From the NCBI RefSeq assembly GCF_024267675.1, contig NZ_JALDYX010000006.1, forward strand, positions 124,001-188,000: DNA of 64,000 nt, given 5' to 3'. This stretch comes from Marinobacterium sedimentorum (GTDB taxonomy: Bacteria > Pseudomonadota > Gammaproteobacteria > Pseudomonadales > Balneatricaceae). The translations under genes were made by a program, and so were the position numbers. Positions 25,523 through 34,191 of this stretch are shown here, piece by piece; the stretch's first letter is position 1; each line of letters opens with the position of its first letter. Below the pieces are notes generated by a model. The model was not told where the DNA came from and made no database searches. It saw only the letters and a list, made by a program, of their open reading frames with translations.

Positions 25523-28500
25523 ATGCGCTGTGCCGGCTGCGGGTTCGAAAATCCCAGGGGAGCCAGGTTCTGCAATCAGTGCGGTGGCGCCCTGGCGCGT
25601 AGTTGCCCCAGCTGCGGCCATACACTGAGGCCGACGGCCAAGTTCTGCGATGAGTGCGGCGCAGGGCTGGCACAGACTGGCGCTGGCGCCGGTGTGGTCG
25701 CGTCCGCGAATAGCCTGGCGCCAATTCACTACACACCTCGGCATCTGGCCGAACGCATCCTGGCCGAGCAGGCGGCACAGCGCACGCGGGGCGGCAGCGG
25801 CGGTGAACGCAAGATCGTCACCGCGCTCTTCGCCGACATGGCCGGTTCCACCGGGCTGATCCAGAACCTCGATCCGGAACAGGTGCGAAACCTGATCGAT
25901 CCGATACTGGCGCTGATGATGGAGGCGGTGCATCACTACGAGGGCTATGTCGCCAAATCCCTGGGCGATGGCATTCTGGCGCTGTTCGGCGCGCCCATCG
26001 CGCACGAGGATCACCCGCAGCGGGCCCTCTATGCCGCCTTGCGCATGCAGGAAGCGATGCACCGCTATGCCGACCGCGTGCGTCTGGAACAGGAGATACC
26101 GCTGCAGATCCGTGTCGGCATCCATACCGGGGAGGTAGTGGTGCGCTCGATACGCACCGATGATCTGCGTGCCGACTATGAGCCGGTGGGGCAATCCATT
26201 CACCTGGCTTCGCGCATGGAGGGGCTGGCGACACCGGGCTCCATTGTCGTCAGCGAAGCAACCCACCGCCTTGCCGAAGGCTATTTCGAGTTCAAGGCGC
26301 TGGGGGCTATCCCGGTCAAGGGTGTTGCCGAACCGCTCAATGTGTACGAAGTACTGGGCAGCGGCCCCCTGCGCACCCGGCTGCAGATCGCCGCCCGCCG
26401 CGGCCTGGCGCCTTTTGTCGGGCGCCAGCCGGAACTCGCGCAGCTCTGCGGGGCGCTGTCGCGAATTCAGGACTCCCGTGGCCAGGTGGTCGGGGTCGTG
26501 GGGGAACCGGGCGTGGGCAAATCACGCCTGTTCTACGAGTTCCGGCCCCGCGCGCAGCAGGACTGCCTGGTACTGGAAACCTTTTCGGTCTCCCACGGCA
26601 AGGCCTTTGCCTATCTGCCGCTGATCGAGCTGCTCAAGGCGTATCTGCAGATCGGCCCCCAGGATGACGAACGTCTTCGCCGCGAGAAAGTGACCGGCAA
26701 GGTGCTGACGCTGGATCGCCGGCTGGAAGACAGCCTGCCCTATCTGTTTTATTTGCTGGGCGTGGCCGAAGCCAGGGCTTCGCTGGCGCAGATGGATTCG
26801 CAGCTGCGGCGTCAGCGCACCTTCGAGGCGATCAGGCAGCTTTTGATGCGCGAGAGCCTGAACCAGCCACTGGTGGTTATCTTCGAGGACCTGCAATGGC
26901 TGGACAGCGAAACCGGCCTCTTTCTGGATCACCTGATCGACGGCATCGCCAGTACCCGGCTGCTGTTGCTGGTCAATTATCGCCCCGAGTACCAGCACGA
27001 CTGGGGAGGTCGCAGCTATTACACCCAGTTGAGGCTGGATCCCCTGGGGCAGGCCGAAGCCGAAGAGCTGCTCTGCTCCCTGCTGGGCGATGACCCGACG
27101 CTGGCTGCCATCAAGCCGCTCATCATGGCGCAGACCGAAGGCAACCCGTTCTTCCTCGAAGAAGTGGTGCAGACCCTGGTCGAAGAGGGCGGGCTGCTCG
27201 GCGAACCCGGCTATTATCGCCTCGTACAGGCGCCTGAAGCCTTGCATATTCCAACCACGGTGCAGGGCGTGCTGAGTGCCCGTATCGACCGCCTGGCCGC
27301 GGATGAAAAAGAGCTGCTGCAGACGCTGGCGGTGATCGGCAAGGAATTCCCCTGGAGCCTGGTACTGCAGGTTGTGGACCGGCCCGAAAGCGAGCTGCGG
27401 CGGCTGTTGTCCCGTTTGCAGACCGGAGAGTTCCTCTACGAGCGGCCGGCTTTTCCGGAAGTGGAATACAGCTTCAAGCATGGCCTGACCCAGGAGGTGG
27501 CCTACAGCTCATTGCTGACAGAGCGGCGCAATATGCTGCACGAGCGCAGTGCGCAGGCGATTGAAGCGCTGTTCCAGGATCATATCGAAGACCATTGCAA
27601 CGAACTGGCCCATCACTACAGCCACAGTGGCAACGTTCCGAAAGCGGTGGAGTACCTGCAGTGTGCCGGCGAACAGGCGCTGCACCGCTGCGCCAACAGC
27701 GAGGCGGTCGATCATCTGGGCGCGGCCCTGGAACTGATTGGGCGTCTGCCCGATACGCCTGAACGGCAACGTCAGGAGCTGGGGCTGCAGCTGGCGCTGG
27801 GCCCGGCCTGGATGGCGCTCAGGGGCTATGCCGCCTGCGAGGTCGAGTCCACCTACAGTCGGGCGCTGGTGCTGTCCCGACAATGCGGGGATGTGCCGGC
27901 GGGGTTCGTCGCACTGCTGGGGCTGGATGCGTACTATATCGTGCGCGGTGAGCTGCAACCGGGGCGGGAGATCGCCGAGCAGCTGCTCAGTCTGGCGACG
28001 CAGGCGCAGGATACGGACTTCCTGCTGGAAGCCCGTGGTGCCCTGGCCGCGGTGTTTTTCCAGCTGGGCGATCTGGTGCCAGCAGTGGACGAGCTGGAGC
28101 AGGGCCTGGCGATCTATGATCCGCAGCTGCATGGTGGCCATGCCTTTCTCTATGGTCTGGACCCGGGCGTGCTCTGTCTCACCTACCTGGCCCTCACGCT
28201 GACCCTGATGGGGGCATCGGTCGAAGCCCGGGCCAGGAACGATGAATCCCTCGCTCTGGCTCAGCAATTGTCCCATCCCAACAGCCTGGCGTTTGCGCTG
28301 CTGATGGCCGCTCAGTTCGAACAGCTGCAGCAGCAGGCGCCGATGGTTCGGGTACATGCCCAGGCCGCTGTCGAGCTGTCGACCGAACAGGGGTTCCAGT
28401 CCTGCCTGGCCAATGCCCGCATTCTGCGTGGCTGGGCGCTGGCGGCAGAGGGGGACTGCGACGAGGGGATCGGGCAGCTCCGCCAGGGGCTGGCGGCATA

Positions 28501-28951
28501 CCGGGCGATGGGGGCGGAAATGTTCGTGACCCATTTCCTCGGGCTGCTGGCCGATGCCCTGGTCAGGGCTGGCAAACCCGGGGAGGCGATGCCGGTACTC
28601 GATGAAGCGCTGCAACTGGCGCAGCACACGCAGGAGGGCTTTTACGAGGCGGAACTCTACCGTCTCAGGGGCGACTGCCTGCTGGCTGTGCCGGCGGCGC
28701 CGGATGCCCGCGTGCCCGGAACGCCCGAAGACTGTTTTCTGAAAGCGATCGAGCTGGCACGCGGGCAGGGCGCACGGCTGCTGGAGTGGCGGGGAATGCT
28801 GTCCCTGGCCCAATTGCGGTTACAACAGACCCGGCCGGAGGAGGCGCGGGAGCTGCTGCAGGCCATCTGCAGCGCTGCGCCGCAAGACAGCGACACGGCC
28901 TTTGGCAGCACCGCCAGAGCCTTGCTGGCTCAACTGGACGGGGCGGGGTGA
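25523..28951 (+). CDS. Zn-ribbon / class III nucleotide cyclase / AAA ATPase / TPR protein
   Basis: A 1142-aa multidomain protein. Residues 1-50 hold two zinc ribbons (CAGC, CNQC, CPSC, CDEC). A class III adenylate/guanylate cyclase domain spans about 92-280, with metal aspartates D105 in FADMAGS and D149 in SLGDGIL. An AAA/STAND ATPase follows, with Walker A GEPGVGKS (K333) and Walker B VVIFEDLQW. The C-terminal half (about 700-1130) is a TPR superhelix with QALHRC, LGQLRQGL and LDEALQLAQ repeats. The architecture is known from large bacterial signalling proteins whose targets are mostly unknown. The terminal 370 bp are duplicated at 30295. Confidence 0.9.
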   Translation: MRCAGCGFENPRGARFCNQCGGALARSCPSCGHTLRPTAKFCDECGAGLAQTGAGAGVVASANSLAPIHYTPRHLAERILAEQAAQRTRGGSGGERKIVTALFADMAGSTGLIQNLDPEQVRNLIDPILALMMEAVHHYEGYVAKSLGDGILALFGAPIAHEDHPQRALYAALRMQEAMHRYADRVRLEQEIPLQIRVGIHTGEVVVRSIRTDDLRADYEPVGQSIHLASRMEGLATPGSIVVSEATHRLAEGYFEFKALGAIPVKGVAEPLNVYEVLGSGPLRTRLQIAARRGLAPFVGRQPELAQLCGALSRIQDSRGQVVGVVGEPGVGKSRLFYEFRPRAQQDCLVLETFSVSHGKAFAYLPLIELLKAYLQIGPQDDERLRREKVTGKVLTLDRRLEDSLPYLFYLLGVAEARASLAQMDSQLRRQRTFEAIRQLLMRESLNQPLVVIFEDLQWLDSETGLFLDHLIDGIASTRLLLLVNYRPEYQHDWGGRSYYTQLRLDPLGQAEAEELLCSLLGDDPTLAAIKPLIMAQTEGNPFFLEEVVQTLVEEGGLLGEPGYYRLVQAPEALHIPTTVQGVLSARIDRLAADEKELLQTLAVIGKEFPWSLVLQVVDRPESELRRLLSRLQTGEFLYERPAFPEVEYSFKHGLTQEVAYSSLLTERRNMLHERSAQAIEALFQDHIEDHCNELAHHYSHSGNVPKAVEYLQCAGEQALHRCANSEAVDHLGAALELIGRLPDTPERQRQELGLQLALGPAWMALRGYAACEVESTYSRALVLSRQCGDVPAGFVALLGLDAYYIVRGELQPGREIAEQLLSLATQAQDTDFLLEARGALAAVFFQLGDLVPAVDELEQGLAIYDPQLHGGHAFLYGLDPGVLCLTYLALTLTLMGASVEARARNDESLALAQQLSHPNSLAFALLMAAQFEQLQQQAPMVRVHAQAAVELSTEQGFQSCLANARILRGWALAAEGDCDEGIGQLRQGLAAYRAMGAEMFVTHFLGLLADALVRAGKPGEAMPVLDEALQLAQHTQEGFYEAELYRLRGDCLLAVPAAPDARVPGTPEDCFLKAIELARGQGARLLEWRGMLSLAQLRLQQTRPEEARELLQAICSAAPQDSDTAFGSTARALLAQLDGAG

Positions 28952-29058
28952 ACCTTGTTATCGGTATGGACGCATGCGGGCAGCGTCGGTCGATATCGGT
29001 TACGGCACAGAGCGGACATTGATGACCTTAGAAATTGGTATACTGTCCCCGGAATTCC
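28577..29058 (+). repeat. Segmental duplication, copy 1 (tail of cyclase gene plus downstream)
   Basis: The last 375 bp of the cyclase/TPR gene and 107 bp downstream recur at 30295-30737. The downstream boundary in both copies ends GGTATACTGTCCCCGGAATTCC, a sequence that resembles ends seen beside REP/RAYT-type elements (recollection, not searched). Confidence 0.85.
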
Positions 29059-29069
29059 GATGCTTCACG

Positions 29070-29864
29070 CTACTCCCCGTTCTCCCAATAGCCGGGACGG
29101 CTGTAGTGTTCGTAGATATCCGATTCCTGCTTGCGATCCAGTTGCGCCGCTGAGTCGTAGGCAGGCGCGTCTTTCACCGCCTGCCGGGTGAGATTGACCG
29201 AGACCTTGGCGTCGGGCCAGCTCACGTCCTGGATCCATTGCGGCGCGATCAGCACTTGGTGACCGAACCACCAGTTGCTGGTGTCCACAATGAAGTATCG
29301 AATGGCCCAGGTCTCCTCGTCGACGAGCAGGCCCTGTACATGACCGATGTCACCATCGGTCGCCTGAATGTGATAGTCCGTCACCCCTTTACAACTGCGC
29401 AGGTGTAGATCGCCATCCTGGTGCCGCGCTGCGTCAGCTTCCTGCGTTTGGGCATCTACAGCATGCGGTGCCGGAGTATAGCTGGGGTAGTCTGGCATCA
29501 TCATGCTTGGATACATTGCCCCGCCCCAGAGCCCGGCACCGCCCCAATAATACGGGTAGCCGTAATACCCGAGATACTGTATTTCGTGCTGTCGCGAGAC
29601 CGGCTTCTCGGTGTCGATGCCGGGGCTGTTCTGCACCTGCTCTTTCGTGATCGAGACAGGCAGTATTTTCTCCGTCCAGTTCGGGTGGCCAATCGCGATA
29701 GGCGAAATCAACACCTTTCGACTCGAAAGCCAACTGCCGGTGTCAACTACGAGATAGCGAATAACCCACGCTTCGTCATCGAAATAGAAATCTTTCACGT
29801 GGCCAATGATGCCATCGGTCGCGCGGATGGCGTAGTCCTCCAGATCCTTCATGCTGCGCAACAT
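29070..29864 (-). CDS. Protein with two PRC-barrel domains
   Basis: A 264-aa protein with two PRC-barrel domains (about residues 1-75 and 155-235). Each shows the pattern ATDGxIGHVxxxxxDDEAWxIRYxVVDT. They are joined by a Tyr/Gly/Pro-rich linker (YYGYPYYWGGAGLWG). Stand-alone PRC-barrel proteins are often stress- or membrane-associated and not well understood. The ATG at 29864 follows AGGAGAAG; ten upstream codons in frame are less likely. It is divergent from the CsbD-headed ORF across the 30040 dyad. Confidence 0.85.
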   Translation of the reverse strand: MLRSMKDLEDYAIRATDGIIGHVKDFYFDDEAWVIRYLVVDTGSWLSSRKVLISPIAIGHPNWTEKILPVSITKEQVQNSPGIDTEKPVSRQHEIQYLGYYGYPYYWGGAGLWGGAMYPSMMMPDYPSYTPAPHAVDAQTQEADAARHQDGDLHLRSCKGVTDYHIQATDGDIGHVQGLLVDEETWAIRYFIVDTSNWWFGHQVLIAPQWIQDVSWPDAKVSVNLTRQAVKDAPAYDSAAQLDRKQESDIYEHYSRPGYWENGE

Positions 29865-30039
29865 ATATTCTTCTCCTTTGCACATGTCGAACAACGAGCA
29901 TTCGACGAATTGAAAAATAGAGCGTGATGAATTGCTGCAACGCCACGACTAACGGCGCAAACGTCTTGCGAGCACCGTAGACGATTGCCGCCAGCGATCC
30001 AGTACCAGGGCCATCATAGCCTCGGCAGCCAAGCTGCTC

Positions 30040-30055
30040 TGTACGTTGGCGTACA
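30040..30055. promoter_or_regulatory. Dyad TGTACG-N4-CGTACA (copy 3)
   Basis: TGTACG and CGTACA surround TTGG. It lies between the divergent PRC-barrel gene and the CsbD-like ORF, 59 bp before the latter. The arms are identical to those at 1688-1703 although the centre differs. Confidence 0.55.
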
Positions 30056-30114
30056 GACTGGAGCCTGGACGAGGAAGATCGTGCTAAAACAATGGAGAGC
30101 AACTGGAGGCCGAG

Positions 30115-30627
30115 ATGAATTGGGGTCGTTTCGAAGGCAACTGGAAACAGGCGAGCGGGAAAGTGAAAGAGCAATTGGGTGATATGACCGGCCGGCTCAA
30201 CACCAACAGTGCCAACAGCAGCAAGCCGCCCTCCCAGGATCCGAACCGACCTAAGAAGATCCGCAGCAAGGGCGAGCGCAAACCGGGCGGGCAGCCCGGG
30301 GAGGCGCTGCCGGTACTCGATGAAGCGCTGCAACTGGCGCAGCACACGCAGGAGGGCTTTTACGAGGCGGAACTCTACCGTCTCAGGGGCGACTGCCTGC
30401 TGGCCGTGCCGGCGGCGCCGGATGCCCGCGTGCCCGGAACGCCCGAAGACTGTTTTCTGAAAGCGATCGAGCTGGCACGCGGGCAGGGCGCACGGCTGCT
30501 ACAGACCCGGCCGGCGTTGGCGCGGGAGCTGCTGAAGGCCATTTGCAGCGCAGCGCCGCAAGACGACGAAACGGCCTTTGGCAGCACCGCCAACGCCTTG
30601 CTGGCAAAATTGGACGGGGCGGGGTGA
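30115..30627 (+). pseudogene. Three-part chimeric ORF: CsbD head, IS66 TnpC fragment, cyclase/TPR tail
   Basis: One open frame of 170 codons. Codons 1-26 (MNWGRFEGNWKQASGKVKEQ) are a CsbD N-terminus with its own GGAGAGC-type upstream region. Codons 27-62 (NSANSSKPPSQDPNRPKK...RKPGGQPG) match the N-terminal region of IS66-type TnpC transposases. Codons 63-170 repeat the C-terminus of the cyclase/TPR protein, with an in-frame 42-bp deletion. None of the parts is complete, so loss of function is likely. The frame is nevertheless intact and sits behind a plausible regulated promoter. Confidence 0.8.
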
Positions 30628-30737
30628 GCCTTGTTATCGGGGTTTGGGGTGGTGGGGGCGGAGTGGGTTGATATCGGTTCACGGCACAGAACGGACATTG
30701 ATGACCTTAGAAATAGGTATACTGTCCCCGGAATTCC
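30295..30737 (+). repeat. Segmental duplication, copy 2
   Basis: This is the copy of 28577-29058. It begins at the shared CCCGGGGAGGCG, lacks 42 bp corresponding to 28795-28836, and ends in the same GGTATACTGTCCCCGGAATTCC boundary. The stretch just past the stop codon has diverged more than the rest. Confidence 0.85.
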
Positions 30738-30775
30738 TATTTAATATTTCTTGTTATGCATGTTCAATTTCATTA

Positions 30776-31684
30776 TCAAGTTCTTCTCCCGAGCACCCAA
30801 ATGCTCAGCAGTAGAAGTGTACCGCCTAGCCACTGCAACGCACTTAGGTGTTGATCAAGTAGTAAAGCTGAAAGCACAACAGCGGTGAGTGGCTCAAGTA
30901 ATGTGGCCACAGTAAGTGCAGTTGGTGTAAGTCGCGCTGCCCCCCAGTTGAATGCAAGTAGTGCAAGAGCTGCGGTTACTAAACCCAGATACAAAAACCA
31001 GGCTTGTGGTGGAACCTCGGTGGGCCATATGAATGGTCGATAAAGAGTGGCAAAACTCATTACAATAGCTGCAACCAGGGTCAAACACGCTGCGTAGGGC
31101 CCAGCTCCGAGAGCAATTGAAATACGCCCACTGATCATGGAGAAGCCAGCGTACAGAAGTGCTGAACCAATCGAGAACACAATGCCAAGCAGGATGCTGT
31201 GCGAATCAGTGCCTGCAGTCGTTGTGCTGTGCTGGGTGATGATTAAAACTGTACCTATGATTGCTCCCGATAGCACAAGAATTAGCTGCAGGTCCGCTAT
31301 TTCCCGTCCGCGAGCTACCGAGATTATTGTAACGATAACAGGTGGCAGGCAGAGTGCAATTAGCGTTGGAATTGCCGGGCCCATTTGTTCAATTCCAAGA
31401 AACCAGAGCAATACATAGCCAGCCATAGCCGTACCAGCGATAAGTACAGTAAAAAGTAGCGGTCGCAGTCGACTCCAGATAATTCTGCGACCAAAGATTC
31501 CGATTAAAACAATAGCACCAATGAGAAAGCGCCAAAAAGAGACATTCTCAGGTGTGAAACCGTGTTGGGCAACAAGCACGTCGACAACGAGCGCACCAGT
31601 ACCCCACAGAACTCCTGCTCCGCAGGCTGCTGTCAGAGCTAGCTTAGGCGAAGACGTGTGCGGCGGGAATTTGGGAGAGTTCAT
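30776..31684 (-). CDS. EamA-family (DMT superfamily) transporter
   Basis: A 302-aa protein with ten predicted helices in two EamA repeats (about 17-145 and 163-300), the usual size for this family of metabolite exporters. The last helix LLLLSIWVLGRR is typical. Codon use and base composition are clearly lower in GC than the neighbours (many GTT, ATT, AAT and TTA codons). Together with the flanking repeat debris this points to acquisition by transfer. The substrate is unknown. Confidence 0.88.
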   Translation of the reverse strand: MNSPKFPPHTSSPKLALTAACGAGVLWGTGALVVDVLVAQHGFTPENVSFWRFLIGAIVLIGIFGRRIIWSRLRPLLFTVLIAGTAMAGYVLLWFLGIEQMGPAIPTLIALCLPPVIVTIISVARGREIADLQLILVLSGAIIGTVLIITQHSTTTAGTDSHSILLGIVFSIGSALLYAGFSMISGRISIALGAGPYAACLTLVAAIVMSFATLYRPFIWPTEVPPQAWFLYLGLVTAALALLAFNWGAARLTPTALTVATLLEPLTAVVLSALLLDQHLSALQWLGGTLLLLSIWVLGRRT

Positions 31685-31723
31685 GGATTATTTTCAGTCA
31701 TTGATTTTGTATAGCGGTAGTCT

Positions 31724-31770
31724 CCAGCGGCCCGCGCTTGCGGCGGTCCGCTGGAAGGCCTGGTTAGGGG
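31724..31770. other. Palindrome with GTTAGGG end, faintly attC-like
   Basis: CCAGCGG (31724-31730) pairs with CCGCTGG (31748-31754) around a GC-rich centre, and GGTTAGGGG follows. The layout recalls integron attC sites, but a matching left core is absent and the right core deviates. The position is upstream rather than downstream of the low-GC gene. Confidence 0.3.
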
Positions 31771-32033
31771 ATAAACCCAATAGCAGCACCCGAAAACGCC
31801 AAGGTCATTCCCGGAACTAACTGAATAGAGCGAGATAATTTAGATCTCACAGCCATTCTCCACCGTTGAGATCGTGCCTGCGCGTTTGCCTAAAAATCTG
31901 TGTAGTACCTGGCAGCCATCAATCCGTAATGACTTGATATTGGACCATTTTTTGCGCCCATGCCAGCACGAATTGACGCTGGTAGCGACAGCTCCGCTAT
32001 GGGTCTAGGAGGAAATCAGACCCCCGAAAAACC

Positions 32034-32064
32034 AAAAAGGGCCGATGAGTTAACTCATCGGCCC
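32034..32064 (-). terminator. Rho-independent terminator of the betA-like gene
   Basis: The perfect palindrome GGGCCGATGAG-TTAA-CTCATCGGCCC (32039-32064) is followed on the minus strand by TTTTT. It lies 83 bp past the betA-like stop. Confidence 0.93.
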
Positions 32065-32146
32065 TTTCATAGGGTTTGCAGCTTACCGAAGAATATCGTG
32101 CGCCCCGCCTCCGTCTATCCGAAACGCCCCTATTCGCCTTAAAACA

Positions 32147-33832
32147 TCACATCTCAACCTTGCGCACCGGTGCATGGGGCCGCTGCTGGGTTTCCCAGCC
32201 TGGAACCAGGCCGACGTCGACGTCTGCGGGTGCCAGGGTCTGGCGGCCGCGCACCAGGTCCGAGGCGCGTTCGGCCAGCATGATGGTGGGGGCATTGAGG
32301 TTGCCGTTGGTTTCGGTGGGGAAGACCGAGGAGTCGATTACGCGCAGGCCGGCAAGACCATGGACGCGCAGCTGTGAATCCACCACCGCCAGCGGGTCTT
32401 CACCCATCTTGCAGGTGCCGCAGGGATGGTAGGTGCTCTCCAGGTTGTCCCGCACGAAGGCGTCGATTTCGTCATCGGTTTGCACATTGGAGCCGGGTGC
32501 GATTTCGCCGTCGTTGTAGGCGTCCATGGCCGGCTGGCCGATGATTTCCCGGGTCAGGCGCACGCATTTGCGAAAGCCTTCGCGGTCTTCTTCGCGTGCC
32601 AGGTAATTGAACTGAATCGCCGGATGCACTTCCGGATCCGGGGAAACGGCACGCACATGGCCGCGGCTTTTGGGCTTGTTGGGCCCGGTCAGTACCATGA
32701 AACCGTGGCCCTTGATGGGGGCATTGCCGTCATAGCGCATGGCAGCAGGCAGGAAGTGGAACTGGATGTCCGGCCATTTCAGGCCGGCTTCGGAGCGGAT
32801 AAAGCCGCAGGATTCGAAATGGTTGGTAGCGCCCAGGCCATCCTTGCACAGCAGCCAGCGGGCACCGATCAGCGCCTTGCTCAGCAGGTCCATTTTGCTG
32901 TTCAGCGTGATCGGCTGTTTGCATTTGTACTGGATATAGATCTCGGCGTGGTCCTGCAGGTTTTCGCCCACACCCGGCAGGTCGTGCAGCACCTCTATGC
33001 CGGCCTCGCGTAACACTTCCTTGGGGCCTATGCCGGAGACTTGCAGCAGGTGGGGCGAGCCTATGGGGCCTGCCGACAGCAGCACTTCGCGGTTGCAGTA
33101 GACGCTATGGGTGCTGCCTGCGCGTGAGTATTCGACGCCGCTGGCGCGCTTGCCGTCCAGCAGGATACGTCGGGTCATGGCATGGGTGACCACGGTCAGG
33201 TTGGGCCTGTCCATGGCGGGGCGCAGGTAGGCATTGGCGGTCGACCAGCGCACGCCTTTCTTCACGGTCATGTGCATGGGCCCGAAGCCTTCCTGCATCT
33301 GGCCGTTGCAATCCTTGGTCTTGATATAACCGGCCTGCTCGCCGGCATCGACGAAAGCGCCATACAGCGGGTTGGCCATGTTGTTGCCGTTATTGGTGTG
33401 CAGGGGCCCGCTGTCACCGCGGTACTCGTCGCCGCCCTGTTGCTGCGTCTCGGCTTTCCTGAAGTAGGGCAGGCAATTCTGATAACCCCAGCCCTTGGCG
33501 CCGAGACTCTCCCATTCATCGAAATCACAGGCATGGCCGCGAATGTACACCAGGCCATTGATAGACGAGGAGCCGCCCAGCACCTTGCCCCGCGGGCAGT
33601 GCACGCGGCGGCCGTTCAGATGGGGCTCGGGCACGGTCTCGTAACGCCAGTTGTACTTCTTGGTGTTCATGGGCATCGAGAAGGCGGTCGGCATCTGGAT
33701 AATGACACTTTTGTCACTGCCACCGGATTCCAGCAGCAGCACCGAGGTGGCGGGGTCTTCCGACATCCGGTTTGCCAGTACGCAACCGGCGGAACCGGCA
33801 CCGATGATGATGTAGTCATACCGATCAGCCAT
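32147..33832 (-). CDS. betA: GMC-family FAD oxidoreductase, choline dehydrogenase-like
   Basis: A 561-aa flavoprotein with the N-terminal FAD-binding motif [16 protein letters not shown], the GMC signatures [18 protein letters not shown] (about 82) and [15 protein letters not shown] (about 255), and the C-terminal [12 protein letters not shown] and [15 protein letters not shown]. Length and motifs match BetA, which oxidises choline to betaine aldehyde at the membrane. betI and betB are not adjacent. It is divergent from an aldehyde dehydrogenase and shares the LysR box with it, so the true substrate could be another amino or guanidino alcohol. Confidence 0.85.
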   Translation of the reverse strand: MADRYDYIIIGAGSAGCVLANRMSEDPATSVLLLESGGSDKSVIIQMPTAFSMPMNTKKYNWRYETVPEPHLNGRRVHCPRGKVLGGSSSINGLVYIRGHACDFDEWESLGAKGWGYQNCLPYFRKAETQQQGGDEYRGDSGPLHTNNGNNMANPLYGAFVDAGEQAGYIKTKDCNGQMQEGFGPMHMTVKKGVRWSTANAYLRPAMDRPNLTVVTHAMTRRILLDGKRASGVEYSRAGSTHSVYCNREVLLSAGPIGSPHLLQVSGIGPKEVLREAGIEVLHDLPGVGENLQDHAEIYIQYKCKQPITLNSKMDLLSKALIGARWLLCKDGLGATNHFESCGFIRSEAGLKWPDIQFHFLPAAMRYDGNAPIKGHGFMVLTGPNKPKSRGHVRAVSPDPEVHPAIQFNYLAREEDREGFRKCVRLTREIIGQPAMDAYNDGEIAPGSNVQTDDEIDAFVRDNLESTYHPCGTCKMGEDPLAVVDSQLRVHGLAGLRVIDSSVFPTETNGNLNAPTIMLAERASDLVRGRQTLAPADVDVGLVPGWETQQRPHAPVRKVEM

Positions 33833-33970
33833 GCTTGATACCTCTTTATTATGCTTATTGGATGCCTGGCGTCCTGCACTGGGTCTCTTCCCCTGAGCGA
33901 TCGCAGCGGGTCCTGTGGACCCAGGCGCGCCGGCCTGTTGAGAGTTCCTATTCTTGATGAAGGGGTTTGA

Positions 33971-33992
33971 TTGATAAATATCGTTGTATCAA
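33971..33992 (-). promoter_or_regulatory. LysR-type box upstream of the betA-like gene
   Basis: Read on the minus strand it has TTGATAC then CGATATT and matches 22324-22345 at 18 of 22 positions. Its orientation toward the gene is the same as for the NCS1 and aldehyde dehydrogenase boxes. It lies 139 bp before the start. Confidence 0.6.
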
Positions 33993-34089
33993 TTGAAAAA
34001 TTTACAGCGGTAAATGTATTTCCACCCGTTGATAACTGCTTCGTCCTTGTCGCGTACTGAACGCTTTTTTCATATCTTTTTATCAATCC

Positions 34090-34116
34090 AAGTATTGATA
34101 GATCGATATTTTTAAA
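34090..34116 (+). promoter_or_regulatory. LysR-type box upstream of the aldehyde dehydrogenase gene
   Basis: AAGTATTGATA followed by CGATATT is identical in both blocks to the NCS1 promoter box (22 of 27 positions overall) and ends 75 bp before the gene. Confidence 0.7.
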
Positions 34117-34191
34117 TGTTATGAGCTTTCCGATACTGGTCAGCACAGGGTGAAGGCCCGGCCAATAACAAGCACAACGAACGAGGCGACG

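Larger units (their letters stand above)
31685..32146. other. Intergenic region with palindrome and terminator
   Basis: No gene is supported. It holds a strong imperfect palindrome (31724-31754) and the betA-side terminator (32034-32064). The stretch 31820-31960 is AT-richer, like the neighbouring EamA gene, and may be imported DNA. Confidence 0.5.

Noticed and set aside
31724..31770. Integron attC site
   Set aside because: The palindrome and GTTAGGG are suggestive, but no left core, no downstream placement and no integrase were found, so it is kept only as a weak feature.
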